Shown: piece by piece, positions 17,169 to 25,352 of the stretch
Position numbering within the stretch: the first letter of the stretch is position 1
Layout: every line of letters begins with the position of its first letter
Source of the DNA: Candidatus Moraniibacteriota bacterium
Lineage (GTDB): Bacteria > Patescibacteriota > Minisyncoccia > Moranbacterales > UBA2206
Reading direction: 5' to 3'
Length of the DNA stretch: 29,325 nucleotides
Assembly (NCBI GenBank): GCA_027351145.1
Contig: DAIEIZ010000082.1
Span: forward strand, 1 to 29,325
Notes under the pieces: model-generated
What the model saw: the letters and a program-made list of their open reading frames with translations, nothing else
Database searches by the model: none
Told to the model about the DNA's origin: nothing
Translations under genes and position numbers: made by a program

Positions 17169-17269
17169 ACATAAACCTGCGAAGACGCTACAAAAAACAA
17201 TAATCATAAAAATACAACGCCCTAAAGAGCAATAAACTGCCTGACTGCCAATAGACACGGCGTCTCTGC

Positions 17270-17298
17270 TAGACAAAAATCCAAAACTCGGCTAAGAT
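17270..17298 (+). promoter_or_regulatory. Promoter placed for a leaderless transcript
   Basis: TAGACA (17270-17275), a 17-base spacer and TAAGAT (17293-17298) precede the ATG at 17305 by 6 bases. Transcription would begin on the ATG itself. Confidence 0.65.
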
Positions 17299-17304
17299 TT
17301 GCCT

Positions 17305-18822
17305 ATGGAAAAATTTAAACGAAATCTGTTTTTTTGGTCATTGGTCCTAATTTTCTTCATAATCACCCCTATTATTGTCCTTGAAGCCAGGGGCTATCGT
17401 TTTGATTGGCATCGAGGTGTTTTTGTTTACAGCGGAACGATTTCCTTCAAATCCAATCCCCAAAATATCATCACCACCCTCAATGGCAATATCAACAAAA
17501 CCGTTACGCCAAACAGAATCAACAACTCGTTCAATATTTCCGGTCTTCTTCCGGCAAACTATGAAATAGAAATTTCCGCAAAAGACTTTTACTCTTGGGA
17601 TAAAAAAATTGATGTCCATAGCGGGATTTCCAGTGAGTTTTGGAATGTTGTCCTGACCAGAAAAAATTATACGAAAACCGCCTATGACGCCGCGGGAGGA
17701 ATTGACAAATTTTTCACCTCGCCAAAAAATCGTTTTATCGCTTTCACTGTCAATTCCAATCAAGGCCTTTCCGTAAAGGATCTTGACCTAAACAGCAAGC
17801 TGGTAACAAAAAGTTTTGATTTGAATGGCTGGAAACTTCTCGCTGAGGATAAAAAAGAAAACATAGAATGGTCTCCTGATGAAAATTATCTTTCCGTTCC
17901 TGTGGAAAAAAACGGCACCAATGAACCAACGGGCAATTCACCAGAAAATGACCTGCAAACCGCTTACTACATCATCGATCTAACGCAAACTCAAGCACAA
18001 AATGATGCACTGAATCTAAACACATTCTTTGGAAAAAAAGACATTCACTATGTCCGCTGGGATCCCAAAGAACAAGGTTATCTTTTTTTCTTGGAAGGCA
18101 CAACACTGTTTCGCGCCAATATCAAAGACGCAACAGACATTAGCCAAGTCGCCAGCGATGTCAGCGCCTATGACCTTGCCTATAACGGGGTTTACTACGT
18201 GCAATCTCCCAATGACCTCGTCTTTAAAACCAGTCTGGACGGAAAAACAGAGAGAACTCAAATTACGAACAACTTTCCGGATGCTAGCAACCCCGCTATT
18301 GAAAGAATTATTGTTTATGATGAATTTCGCATCGCCTTTCTTGCTAGAGACCAAGATCTTTTCATCTACAACTACGGCGAAAACGACAAATATTTTCATT
18401 CCCTGGGAAATCATGTCTTAGAAATGCACTTTTCCAATGATGGGAAAAAGCTGCTTTTCTATACTAATAATGAAATTTCGGTTTATTACACGCGCAATTG
18501 GACCGTGCAACCGATTCGCCAAGAGAATGATCTGAATAATATTACGCGCTATTCGGAAAACTTGAAAAATGTCCAGTGGTATAAGGACTATGAACATGTT
18601 ATTTTTAGCGTCGGAAAATATACCAAGATAATCGAACTTGATGGACGCGACCACCGCAACTGTCTTGACCTTATCAGCACAAACCTGGACTCACCATTCG
18701 TCATCCATAACAATGGCCTGGAAAAGCTTTTTTTCACAGACACTAAAGACGATGGAACCACAATCCTAAATTCCATCGTATTCCCCGAACCGGTACCAAT
18801 TCTTGGTATCGGCGGAGCTTAG
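17305..18822 (+). CDS. PEGA-like domain protein with a C-terminal propeller-like region
   Basis: 505 residues from the ATG at 17305. A TTG two codons upstream lies inside the promoter spacing and is less likely. Residues 7-27 form a TM anchor (LFFWSLVLIFFIITPIIVLE). The segment SFKSNPQNIITTLNGNI...ISGLLPANYEIEISAKDFYSWDKKI (about residues 48-100) fits a PEGA domain, a beta-sandwich found in surface proteins. The remaining ~400 residues show repeated strand-rich units such as FFTSPKNRFIAF, IEWSPDENYLSV and MHFSNDGKKLLFY, in the style of TolB/WD40-like beta-propellers. The protein probably stands on the outer face of the membrane. Ligand unknown. It converges on the DUF4012-like gene with only 7 bases between the stop codons. 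Confidence 0.78.
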   Translation: MEKFKRNLFFWSLVLIFFIITPIIVLEARGYRFDWHRGVFVYSGTISFKSNPQNIITTLNGNINKTVTPNRINNSFNISGLLPANYEIEISAKDFYSWDKKIDVHSGISSEFWNVVLTRKNYTKTAYDAAGGIDKFFTSPKNRFIAFTVNSNQGLSVKDLDLNSKLVTKSFDLNGWKLLAEDKKENIEWSPDENYLSVPVEKNGTNEPTGNSPENDLQTAYYIIDLTQTQAQNDALNLNTFFGKKDIHYVRWDPKEQGYLFFLEGTTLFRANIKDATDISQVASDVSAYDLAYNGVYYVQSPNDLVFKTSLDGKTERTQITNNFPDASNPAIERIIVYDEFRIAFLARDQDLFIYNYGENDKYFHSLGNHVLEMHFSNDGKKLLFYTNNEISVYYTRNWTVQPIRQENDLNNITRYSENLKNVQWYKDYEHVIFSVGKYTKIIELDGRDHRNCLDLISTNLDSPFVIHNNGLEKLFFTDTKDDGTTILNSIVFPEPVPILGIGGA

Positions 18823-18826
18823 TTTT
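18790..18826 (+). terminator. Hairpin overlapping the end of the PEGA-type gene
   Basis: CCGGTACCAA (18790-18799) and TTGGTATCGG (18803-18812) pair over 10 positions with one G-U and a 3-base loop. A TTTT at 18823-18826 follows after a 10-base gap, which is long for a classic terminator. The hairpin lies inside the last codons, as expected between tightly convergent genes. Confidence 0.4.
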
Positions 18827-18829
18827 CAC

Positions 18830-20179
18830 TCAACTTCCAATCCTTCGAAAGATCAACTTGATAGACCATCTTTTTTGGCTCTTATAGATCACTGTCACCT
18901 GGCCATGCACATCGCCAGAGCCAGATTGTTTTTGAATCAGAAAATCATAATTGCTAACAGCGCTTTGCGGCAAGGTATAGAAAAATTCGATAGTTTTGGT
19001 TTGTCCCAAGGGAACACTAACCAATGTTCCAAAATATTTTTTGCCCAGCTCATTCCCGAATTTTTTATCACCAACATTTTTCGTGCCAGTAAGCCAACTG
19101 CCATTGGGAACATAAACACGCAAATAATCCAGATAATCTTTTGTCATCCAGCTTTTTTCTTTAGCGGTATGATTGTAAGTTATTTTCAAATCTGCCATTG
19201 GCGTATCGCCGGACAGATCAATCGTGTAGTCAAAAGAACGGTGGATATAATAATCGCTTTTGAGCGATCCCATATTGGCATCAACCAACATCAGATAGTC
19301 ACTCGGCCAAATTCTGTCAACACCGCCATCCCACTGTGCCACTTGGGCTTGGCTCTCTAATGCGGCATCCTTGAAATAAAGCTGAATATCTTTGCGATTC
19401 AAATCATCCAGAATAATTTCTGCCAATTTGATTTTATCACCCATATTTAGTGTGAATACTTTTTTCTTAATCTCCTGAGCCAAAAGATTCATCACATTTT
19501 TTCGATCCCCTCTTTCTATTCCCTGCTGATAGGATCCTTGTTCTACCTGATATTCCAAGTTAAGAACCGCACTTTCGCTATCATAAGTTCCGGGATAACC
19601 GGGAATTTCCACTGGTCCGGTTACGGACAAAAAAGAAGTCAACACATTACTGTTAATCGCAACGATGCCGGCAAAATTTTCCTGACCCTGTCCCATGCGG
19701 TAAAATTCACCAGCTTTCTGGGCATTAGCGGGAAAATCGGGAGAAAAATTAGAATCGCGCAATTTCCAATCTTTCACGTTCAATGTTTCCTTGATTGGAT
19801 AGGGTGGCATGACCCCATTCGGCACGCGTCCATCAAAATTAGAAAGATCATGCGTCGCAAGCTCCTTCACTTGCCCATCTTGCATTTTCAAAATTCCAAA
19901 TGATCCGATATATCCGCCACCCGGGCGCAATTCCATATTATTTTGAAAAAGGAGCATAAATGTTTTTTCTTCTCCATCTTTTGCAAAAAGATATTCAGCA
20001 AAGCTCGCCATTGTTTTAAATTTGGCTTTTTTCAGTTCGTCCATCGGCAAAAAACCGATTACTTTGCTAATCGTTCCAAATTCTTTATTATTCTTTACTT
20101 GCCAAAAAAAATACCAGCCTGCAAGAAATAGAATGGCAAAAACCCAAAATACAATAAAATTACGACTGCTCTTTTGCAT
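18830..20179 (-). CDS. DUF4012-like membrane-anchored envelope protein
   Basis: 449 residues from the ATG at 20179. A TTG three codons earlier is a weaker start. An N-terminal TM (about residues 8-26, FIVFWVFAILFLAGWYFFW) is followed by a long extracytoplasmic region. The characteristic DUF4012 segment is LLFQNNMELRPGGGYIGSFG (about residues 77-96). Later ELATHDLSNFDG, VTGPVEIPGYPGTYD, WDGGVDRIWPSDYLMLVDANMGSLKSD and YNHTAKEKSWMTKDYLDYLRVYVPNGSWL follow the family pattern. The family is common in Patescibacteria and Actinobacteria next to polysaccharide genes, where a role in envelope glycan attachment has been suggested but not proved. The polysaccharide operon 1 kb away agrees with this. 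Confidence 0.85.
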   Translation of the reverse strand: MQKSSRNFIVFWVFAILFLAGWYFFWQVKNNKEFGTISKVIGFLPMDELKKAKFKTMASFAEYLFAKDGEEKTFMLLFQNNMELRPGGGYIGSFGILKMQDGQVKELATHDLSNFDGRVPNGVMPPYPIKETLNVKDWKLRDSNFSPDFPANAQKAGEFYRMGQGQENFAGIVAINSNVLTSFLSVTGPVEIPGYPGTYDSESAVLNLEYQVEQGSYQQGIERGDRKNVMNLLAQEIKKKVFTLNMGDKIKLAEIILDDLNRKDIQLYFKDAALESQAQVAQWDGGVDRIWPSDYLMLVDANMGSLKSDYYIHRSFDYTIDLSGDTPMADLKITYNHTAKEKSWMTKDYLDYLRVYVPNGSWLTGTKNVGDKKFGNELGKKYFGTLVSVPLGQTKTIEFFYTLPQSAVSNYDFLIQKQSGSGDVHGQVTVIYKSQKRWSIKLIFRRIGS

Positions 20180-20228
20180 AAAAACCAATATTTATTGATT
20201 ATCATCACTAAATCGCATAACCGTCCAA

Positions 20229-20255
20229 TCTATACTAAAATCAGAAAAATGTCAA
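20229..20255 (-). promoter_or_regulatory. Promoter of the DUF4012-like gene
   Basis: The complement reads TTGACA (20250-20255) and TATAGA (20229-20234) at 15 bases, or TAGATT at 17. The -35 is perfect, the -10 choice is uncertain. Confidence 0.5.
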
Positions 20256-20261
20256 GCTCGC

Positions 20262-20297
20262 AAAACTAAAACAGACCCTCCTATCTGCTTTAGTTTT
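20262..20297 (-). terminator. Terminator after the exported-protein gene
   Basis: On the minus strand AAAACTAAAGCAGA and TCTGTTTTAGTTTT pair over 14 positions (one G-U) with an 8-base loop. The 3' arm is T-rich, the arrangement is near-symmetric and it may stop transcription both ways. It separates the gene at 20320-20934 from the next promoter. Confidence 0.7.
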
Positions 20298-20319
20298 AAA
20301 GCTTTATAGGAAAGCCTGC

Positions 20320-20934
20320 TTAATTTTTAGTTTTCCAACTACTATTTCCCAGGTTAACATCATTGGCTATGAAGGCGGCAATCATGTCGCCCAAACGACC
20401 AATTTCTCCGCTGGAAACATTTTCTTTGGTAACCGGCAGAAACAAAATCATACCGGAAGTGGACCAAACCAGCGCCCCGGACTGGCCGTTGATGACTTGG
20501 TCATCAGTTATAACCGTCTGATAATTATATTTATTTGTGAACGCTTGCGCTACAAGCGCAACTACATCCGAGCGTCCATAAATCTTGTACGTGTAACTGA
20601 CCGCGGGAGCGGTCGTTGCATCCGCCGCGAAAATATGCGGACTTGGGACCCTGACATTTGACGATGACGAAGTCGTATTACTTTGCGTCATCGCTTCCGC
20701 CGCCGCCCATACTGGATTATCGTATCCCGGCTGAGGCGTGCCATTATACAGTTTAACCTGCTTTGTCCAGACACCTTTGGAATTGTAATAAAGTTGCGCG
20801 CCCACTGTTCCGTAGGCATAACTATCTGAAGTTGTTGATACTACTTGTACGTCCTCATACTGCGCGAACGCAGTCGAAGACATTGCCATTGCCAAAAAAA
20901 CAACTGCTGCCAAAGTAATCATGCTTTTTTTCAT
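20320..20934 (-). CDS. Exported protein of unknown function with signal peptide
   Basis: 204 residues. The start at 20934 is fixed by a strong Shine-Dalgarno site (AAGGAG, 7 bases upstream) and by a signal peptide MKKSMITLAAVVFLAMAMSS ending TAFA|QYED (cleavage after about residue 24). The mature part has no Cys, is Ser/Thr/Tyr/Val-rich and contains DNPVWAAAEAMTQSN, YKIYGRSDVVALVAQAFTNK and GEIGRLGDMIAAFIANDVNL. I recognise no family. Its GC content is higher than neighbours (about half of one counted 60-base stretch), and the ribosome binding site is unlike most genes here, so recent transfer is possible. It diverges from the polysaccharide operon. Confidence 0.8.
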   Translation of the reverse strand: MKKSMITLAAVVFLAMAMSSTAFAQYEDVQVVSTTSDSYAYGTVGAQLYYNSKGVWTKQVKLYNGTPQPGYDNPVWAAAEAMTQSNTTSSSSNVRVPSPHIFAADATTAPAVSYTYKIYGRSDVVALVAQAFTNKYNYQTVITDDQVINGQSGALVWSTSGMILFLPVTKENVSSGEIGRLGDMIAAFIANDVNLGNSSWKTKN

Positions 20935-20941
20935 GGTGATT

Positions 20942-20947
20942 CTCCTT
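20942..20947 (-). promoter_or_regulatory. Strong Shine-Dalgarno site deciding the start at 20934
   Basis: The complement reads AAGGAG with 7 bases to the ATG. Most other genes in the window lack such a site. Confidence 0.8.
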
Positions 20948-20965
20948 CTTTTCTGGGTTAATTTT

Positions 20966-20991
20966 GGCTCGAAATTGAGCCTCTTTTTTTT
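20966..20991 (+). terminator. Terminator-like hairpin with T8 tract, plus strand
   Basis: GGCTC (20966-20970), loop GAAATT and GAGCC (20977-20981) are followed by TC and eight T (20984-20991). On the plus strand this is a good terminator shape, yet upstream on that strand there is only the antisense of the exported-protein gene. On the minus strand it would be a 5'-leader hairpin of that gene. Confidence 0.5.
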
Positions 20992-21070
20992 GACAAACAA
21001 CTTTCGAAAACTGTAACGGATTAGCCTAGCACACATAATTATAATTTGTCAATAGATAGCAGCTTTTCAC

Positions 21071-21099
21071 TTGACAAAGATTGAAAAATACGCTATACT
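21071..21099 (+). promoter_or_regulatory. Consensus promoter of the polysaccharide operon
   Basis: TTGACA (21071-21076), a 17-base spacer and TATACT (21094-21099) give a start near 21106 and a leader of about 27 bases before the ATG at 21133. Confidence 0.8.
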
Positions 21100-21132
21100 A
21101 GACGGTTGATTAAATAATCACTCATAAGTCCT

Positions 21133-21792
21133 ATGAACAGATTAAACACTAGAAATTACCTCCAATACGCTTCAATCAGCGTTGCAAGCAATTCTGATAA
21201 GCTAAACCGCCTGGAAATCGGTTCAATCTCAGGCTTTCTTAAGCGTACCACCGACATCTTTTTGTCTCTCGCGATATTGGCGCTTTCCACCCCCCTCATG
21301 CTTCTCATTGCCATTGCCATAAAACTAACTTCGGGCGATCCGATCATTTTTTCTCAAAAACGCGTTGGCAAAGACAGTAAGCTTTTTCGTCTCTATAAAT
21401 TCCGTACACTATATGCCAATACAAATCCCTATGCGGTAACACCGATCAGAAGCGACGACCCGCGAATCGCCCCACTGGGAAAATTTCTAAGAGATACTGG
21501 GCTTGATGAACTTCCTCAATTTATCAATGTACTCAAAGGCGAGATGAGTATCGTCGGTCCAAGACCAGAAATGGAATTTATCGCAAGAGACTATAACCTT
21601 TTTGAAAAAACGCGATTATTTGTCAAACCAGGAATTACCGGACTTTGGCAACTCCACGCCGATCGCACAAAACCAATCCACGAAAATTTGGATTATGATT
21701 TGCATTATATTGAAAATTATTCAATCGTCTTGGATTTTATTGTTATAATTGAAACGATATTGTTCATGCTGAAAAAAATTATAAAGTTATAA
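21133..21792 (+). CDS. Initiating sugar-phosphate transferase (polyprenyl-phosphate glycosyl-1-phosphate transferase)
   Basis: 219 residues, small monotopic PGT family (bacterial sugar transferase). It moves a sugar-1-phosphate from a UDP-sugar to undecaprenyl phosphate and so starts a polysaccharide repeat unit at the inner membrane face. FLKRTTDIFLSLAI (35-48) begins the re-entrant membrane helix; PIIFSQKRVGKDSKLFRLYKFRT (70-92), the catalytic Asp-Glu in LDELPQF (124-130) and VGPRPE (141-146) are the family motifs. PGITGLWQL (166-174) follows. The first ~30 residues are extra and lack the four-TM domain of WcaJ/WbaP enzymes. It is first gene of the operon; the next ATG is 4 bases after its stop. 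Confidence 0.92.
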   Translation: MNRLNTRNYLQYASISVASNSDKLNRLEIGSISGFLKRTTDIFLSLAILALSTPLMLLIAIAIKLTSGDPIIFSQKRVGKDSKLFRLYKFRTLYANTNPYAVTPIRSDDPRIAPLGKFLRDTGLDELPQFINVLKGEMSIVGPRPEMEFIARDYNLFEKTRLFVKPGITGLWQLHADRTKPIHENLDYDLHYIENYSIVLDFIVIIETILFMLKKIIKL

Positions 21793-21796
21793 TCTA

Positions 21797-23008
21797 ATGA
21801 AAAAGTCTGTCCTATTTTTAGTCCAGAATTTGCCCGTTCCCCAGGATCGGCGAATCATGATGGAAGCAAGAGCGCTTGTAAACAATGGTTACTCCGTATC
21901 CATCATTTCGCCACGCAAACCTGAACAAAAAAAATTCGAAATCTTGGATAACATCCGCATCTATCGCTATTTGATAGCGCCAAAATCACTCGGCTACCTG
22001 AGCTATTTTTGGGAATACACTTATTCTTTCATGCTCACTTTTTACCTAACGTGGAAAATCTTTCTCACGCGCGGTTTTTCCGTCATTCACTCCGCCAACC
22101 CTCCGGATTTCTTTTTTCTCATTGCACTATTTTTTAAACCTTTCGGGGTCAAATTCGTCTATGACCAGCATGACCTGATGCCAGAAATGCTCCTTTGCCG
22201 CTTTGGGAAAACCAAGGAACATTGGCTTTATAAAATATTACTCTTCATGGAACGCATAAGTTATCGCACTTGCAACATGCATTTATCTACTTGTCAGTCT
22301 GGCCAAGAAAAGACACTTTCGCGAGTCAAAGTAAGAGCGAAAAATTTCATTGTCCGCTCCGCGCCTGACCCAACGCAGATCAGCCCGGAACTGATTAATC
22401 CTGAATTAACCAAAAAAATTCAAGCGAACTATCGTCACATCTGTTCATATCTTGGCGTCATGGGTCCGCAAGATGGCGTGGACAAACTTTTGCGCAGCAT
22501 CAAAATAATTATTCACGAGCTCAAAAGAATTGATCTTGGATTTGTACTCATGGGTGATGGTGATGATTTTGATCGCCTAAAAAAACTGGCGACGGAGTAC
22601 AAGATAAAAGATAATGTTATTTTTACCGGCTGGGCTGATGCCAAAACAATCTCGACCCACTTCTATGCTTCGCAAATCGGCCTTATGCCGGAACCAAAAA
22701 ATGACTACACGGACAATTCCTTGCACAACAAAATTTTAGAATATATGTCTGCCGGACTACCGGTCATCGCCTATGATCTCAAAGAAGCCAGAAGAACCGC
22801 GGGAGACGCTGCGATATATGTTAAAAATAATAATGAAAAAGAATTTGCCAGAGCGATTGTTAATTTAATCGACAATGTTGCCCTGCGCCAAAAAATGGCA
22901 AACGAAAGCAAAAAACGCACCGGCAACTATCTTTTCACTCAAGCCGCATCCCAAAAAGAACTCTTGCGTGCATACAGTTCATTATTTGCCAGTAAAGCTA
23001 AAATATAA
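21797..23008 (+). CDS. GT4-family glycosyltransferase
   Basis: 403 residues. A GT-B enzyme that adds a sugar from a nucleotide sugar to the lipid-linked oligosaccharide at the membrane face. The N-terminal domain begins KSVLFLVQNLPVPQDRR and contains VYDQHDLMPEM (121-131), typical for cytoplasmic-face GT4 enzymes. The C-terminal half has LMGDGDDFDRLKKLA, VIFTGWAD and the donor-binding NKILEYMSAGLPVIAYDL, ending in GDAAIYV. A hydrophobic stretch at about 73-92 may touch the membrane. Donor and acceptor sugars cannot be read from the sequence. Spacing to the neighbours is 4 bases on each side. Confidence 0.9.
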   Translation: MKKSVLFLVQNLPVPQDRRIMMEARALVNNGYSVSIISPRKPEQKKFEILDNIRIYRYLIAPKSLGYLSYFWEYTYSFMLTFYLTWKIFLTRGFSVIHSANPPDFFFLIALFFKPFGVKFVYDQHDLMPEMLLCRFGKTKEHWLYKILLFMERISYRTCNMHLSTCQSGQEKTLSRVKVRAKNFIVRSAPDPTQISPELINPELTKKIQANYRHICSYLGVMGPQDGVDKLLRSIKIIIHELKRIDLGFVLMGDGDDFDRLKKLATEYKIKDNVIFTGWADAKTISTHFYASQIGLMPEPKNDYTDNSLHNKILEYMSAGLPVIAYDLKEARRTAGDAAIYVKNNNEKEFARAIVNLIDNVALRQKMANESKKRTGNYLFTQAASQKELLRAYSSLFASKAKI

Positions 23009-23012
23009 AACT

Positions 23013-24029
23013 ATGCCAAAAAAAGCTTTCGTAATCTGGGTTCAAGAAGTCAAGCTAAGCGAATTTTTCGCACGAGAAATTGATGCCGAAACTGTTATCT
23101 CTTGTAAAAAATATTGGGGACGTTTTGCCATTCCCGTAATTTTGCGTTACATTATCCAAAGTTTTGACACATACAAAAAACTAAGAAAGATCGGACCACA
23201 AATCATCTTTGTCCAAAATCCGCCAATCATCGCCGTTCTTGTTACTTATTTTTATGCTAAACTAAATTCAGCAAGCTATATTATCGATACTCACACAGCC
23301 GGATTTATCGATCGCAAGTGGGCTTTCTTTCACCCATTACACAGATTTCTAGCCCGACACGCCCTTTGGAACACGGCACATAACTATAAAAACTTAGAAA
23401 TCTTGAAAAGCTGGGGCATTAAGAATAGCTCTGTTTTGCAATTCTATACGCCGACCAAAGCAGAGATTTTGCCGGAAAATGTAAAACTGTCACTCGCACT
23501 GGAAGAAAAACTGAAAAATCACACCGGTCTCAAGGTTTTCATGGTTAACCGTTTTGCCGGAGATGACGCCTGGCAAGAAGTGATCGAAACAGCCAGGCTT
23601 TTACCTGAAGCGCTTTTCTTTCTCACGGGAAATGATCAAAAAATTAGTCGAAAAGCTAAAGCCGCTTTTCCTGAAAATGTCATTCTTACAAGCTATCTCA
23701 ATCACGCTGAGTTTATCGCTCTCATGCAACGCTGTGATATCGTCCTTGCATTGACCATAAGACGCGACACCGTCCTCTGGTCCATCCGCGAAATCATGGC
23801 GCTCAAAAAACCATTTGTCACAACTGACTCTGACGCCATCCGCTACTATTTTTCCGATGTCGCCCTATTCACCAATCACAAGCCAAAAGATATGGCGGAA
23901 AAAATTCAATTAGCCAAGAAAAATCAAGAAGAGCTAGAAAAGAAAATTAAAGTATTTCTGGAAAAAGATGCGATTCGCTGGAAAAATGATATACTATTTA
24001 TAAATCAAACAATCGACCAGTGCGCATAA
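23013..24029 (+). CDS. Divergent GT-B glycosyltransferase
   Basis: 338 residues from the ATG at 23013, which sits 4 bases after the previous stop. Earlier in-frame codons would overlap that gene. It begins KKAFVIWVQEVKLSEFF and has two-domain GT-B character: an N-terminal Rossmann half with IIFVQNPPIIAVLVTY and IIDTHTAGF, and a C-terminal half with FMVNRFAGDDAWQEVIETARLL, FFLTGNDQ and LMQRCDIVLALTI...REIMALKKPFV. The Glu-x7-Glu pattern of GT4 is not clear, so I only call it GT-B-like. It lies between two other glycosyltransferase genes and shares the operon. Confidence 0.75.
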   Translation: MPKKAFVIWVQEVKLSEFFAREIDAETVISCKKYWGRFAIPVILRYIIQSFDTYKKLRKIGPQIIFVQNPPIIAVLVTYFYAKLNSASYIIDTHTAGFIDRKWAFFHPLHRFLARHALWNTAHNYKNLEILKSWGIKNSSVLQFYTPTKAEILPENVKLSLALEEKLKNHTGLKVFMVNRFAGDDAWQEVIETARLLPEALFFLTGNDQKISRKAKAAFPENVILTSYLNHAEFIALMQRCDIVLALTIRRDTVLWSIREIMALKKPFVTTDSDAIRYYFSDVALFTNHKPKDMAEKIQLAKKNQEELEKKIKVFLEKDAIRWKNDILFINQTIDQCA

Positions 24030-24034
24030 GCAAC

Positions 24035-25306
24035 ATGAATAAACAGAAAAAAATCATCTTTCTTTCGGAAATGCCCATTACCAATGGGGTAATTCAAGCT
24101 CAACTCTTTCCTATTCTTCTAAGCTCTGCTCACCATGGATATGCAACAGAAATCATGGAAACTACAGGAAGATTTGACTCCCAAGATAGCTACCGACCGG
24201 AAGCAGAAAAGAAATTAATCAATGCTAAGATCGGACTTCATAAAATTAATGTCCCCCGCTTTACTTTTCTGCCATCTATTTTATATTTTTCCCTAAAAAC
24301 ATACGGTCTCTTGAAAAAACAAGTTGAAAACAAGAAAAAAAGGTCCATCATCCTATATGCCCGAAATTATAAATTCATCCCGATTCTCCTTTGGGCCAAC
24401 TATTTTTGGCATATCAATTTTATCTATAGCCCCCGTGGCGCCTATGTGGCTGAACGCAAACATTACCAAAAAATCAAAGATATTCTCTATGAAAAAGTTA
24501 TCGGTCTTGTTGAAAGATTAACCATCCAAAAAAGTTTTGCGACAATCGTAGAAACCGAGCAGTTCAAAAAACATTTAGAAAAACTCTACGGAATTGATGA
24601 AAAAAATATTTCCGTCATCCCCAACTACTGGGACGCGTCGCTTGTTCCAGGAAAAAATTGGAACCGCGCGGAGATGCGTGACAAGCTCGGTTTTACCGGA
24701 AAAAAAGTCATTGTCTATACTGGCACAGTGGAAGCCTGGTATGACTTCGAAAAAATGGTCGATCTTGTGGCGAAGCTTAAAGAAAAAGATCCTTCTATTT
24801 TTTTCCAACTATTTCTGAAAGAAGATTATGCCAGAACGGAATCATTGGGAATCTTCAAATCATTACCGGAAATATTTAAAAAATTCGGATTCAAAAAAGA
24901 CGACTATGCAATATCATCCTACGCCCCTTGCGAACGCTATCACCATCTTTCAGCTTGCGATGCGGGAATCTGCCTTACAACAACTGCCGAGTTTAAAACA
25001 ATGATGCTCTACCTCAAAATTGTCGATTTTTGGGGTGCAGGACTGCCAGTCATCACCAATAAAGAAATAGACGCGGTCGCAAAAGCAATTAAAAGCTCCA
25101 ATACGGGAGCCTTGATTGACTATGCTGACTGGGAAAATTCCGTCGCAAAAATCAACACAGTAAAACTGCTTAAAAAATCCAGCGCATACCAAAAAGAGGT
25201 TGAAAAGTATTCCTCAAAAAAAATACTACCGCTATATCTTAATTTATTTGAAAAAATTTTCGATAATCCGGAATTCAAAACTATCTTCAAAAACCACGCG
25301 CTTTGA
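24035..25306 (+). CDS. GT4-like glycosyltransferase
   Basis: 423 residues from the ATG at 24035, 5 bases after the previous stop. A GTG at 24020 overlaps that gene and is less likely. Features are an N-terminal Rossmann half (KKIIFLSEMPITNGVIQAQL), YSPRGAYVAERKHYQKIKD, VETEQFKKHLEKLYGIDEKNISVIPNYWD and the C-terminal domain start KVIVYTGTVEAWYDFEKMVDLVAKLKEK, then HHLSACDAGICL and VDFWGAGLPVITN in the donor site. It acts on the lipid-linked repeat unit at the inner membrane face. Sugar specificity is unknown. Confidence 0.85.
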   Translation: MNKQKKIIFLSEMPITNGVIQAQLFPILLSSAHHGYATEIMETTGRFDSQDSYRPEAEKKLINAKIGLHKINVPRFTFLPSILYFSLKTYGLLKKQVENKKKRSIILYARNYKFIPILLWANYFWHINFIYSPRGAYVAERKHYQKIKDILYEKVIGLVERLTIQKSFATIVETEQFKKHLEKLYGIDEKNISVIPNYWDASLVPGKNWNRAEMRDKLGFTGKKVIVYTGTVEAWYDFEKMVDLVAKLKEKDPSIFFQLFLKEDYARTESLGIFKSLPEIFKKFGFKKDDYAISSYAPCERYHHLSACDAGICLTTTAEFKTMMLYLKIVDFWGAGLPVITNKEIDAVAKAIKSSNTGALIDYADWENSVAKINTVKLLKKSSAYQKEVEKYSSKKILPLYLNLFEKIFDNPEFKTIFKNHAL

Positions 25307-25315
25307 AAATTTCTT

Positions 25316-25343
25316 TTGAAGCAGGCCCAATTCGTTGTATGAT
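25316..25343 (+). promoter_or_regulatory. Possible internal promoter before the O-antigen ligase-like gene
   Basis: TTGAAG (25316-25321), a 16-base spacer and TATGAT (25338-25343) end 9 bases before the ATG at 25353, so the leader would be only about 3 bases. This also argues for ATG 25353 over the in-frame TTG at 25335. Confidence 0.45.
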
Positions 25344-25352
25344 ATAAAACAT

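Noticed and set aside
18803..19360. Plus-strand open frame of 185 codons
   Set aside because: It is antisense to the DUF4012-like gene and begins inside the preceding gene.
20935..21036. Longer N-terminus for the exported protein, starting at 21036
   Set aside because: It would put 34 basic residues ahead of a clear signal peptide and ignore the strong Shine-Dalgarno site at 20942-20947.
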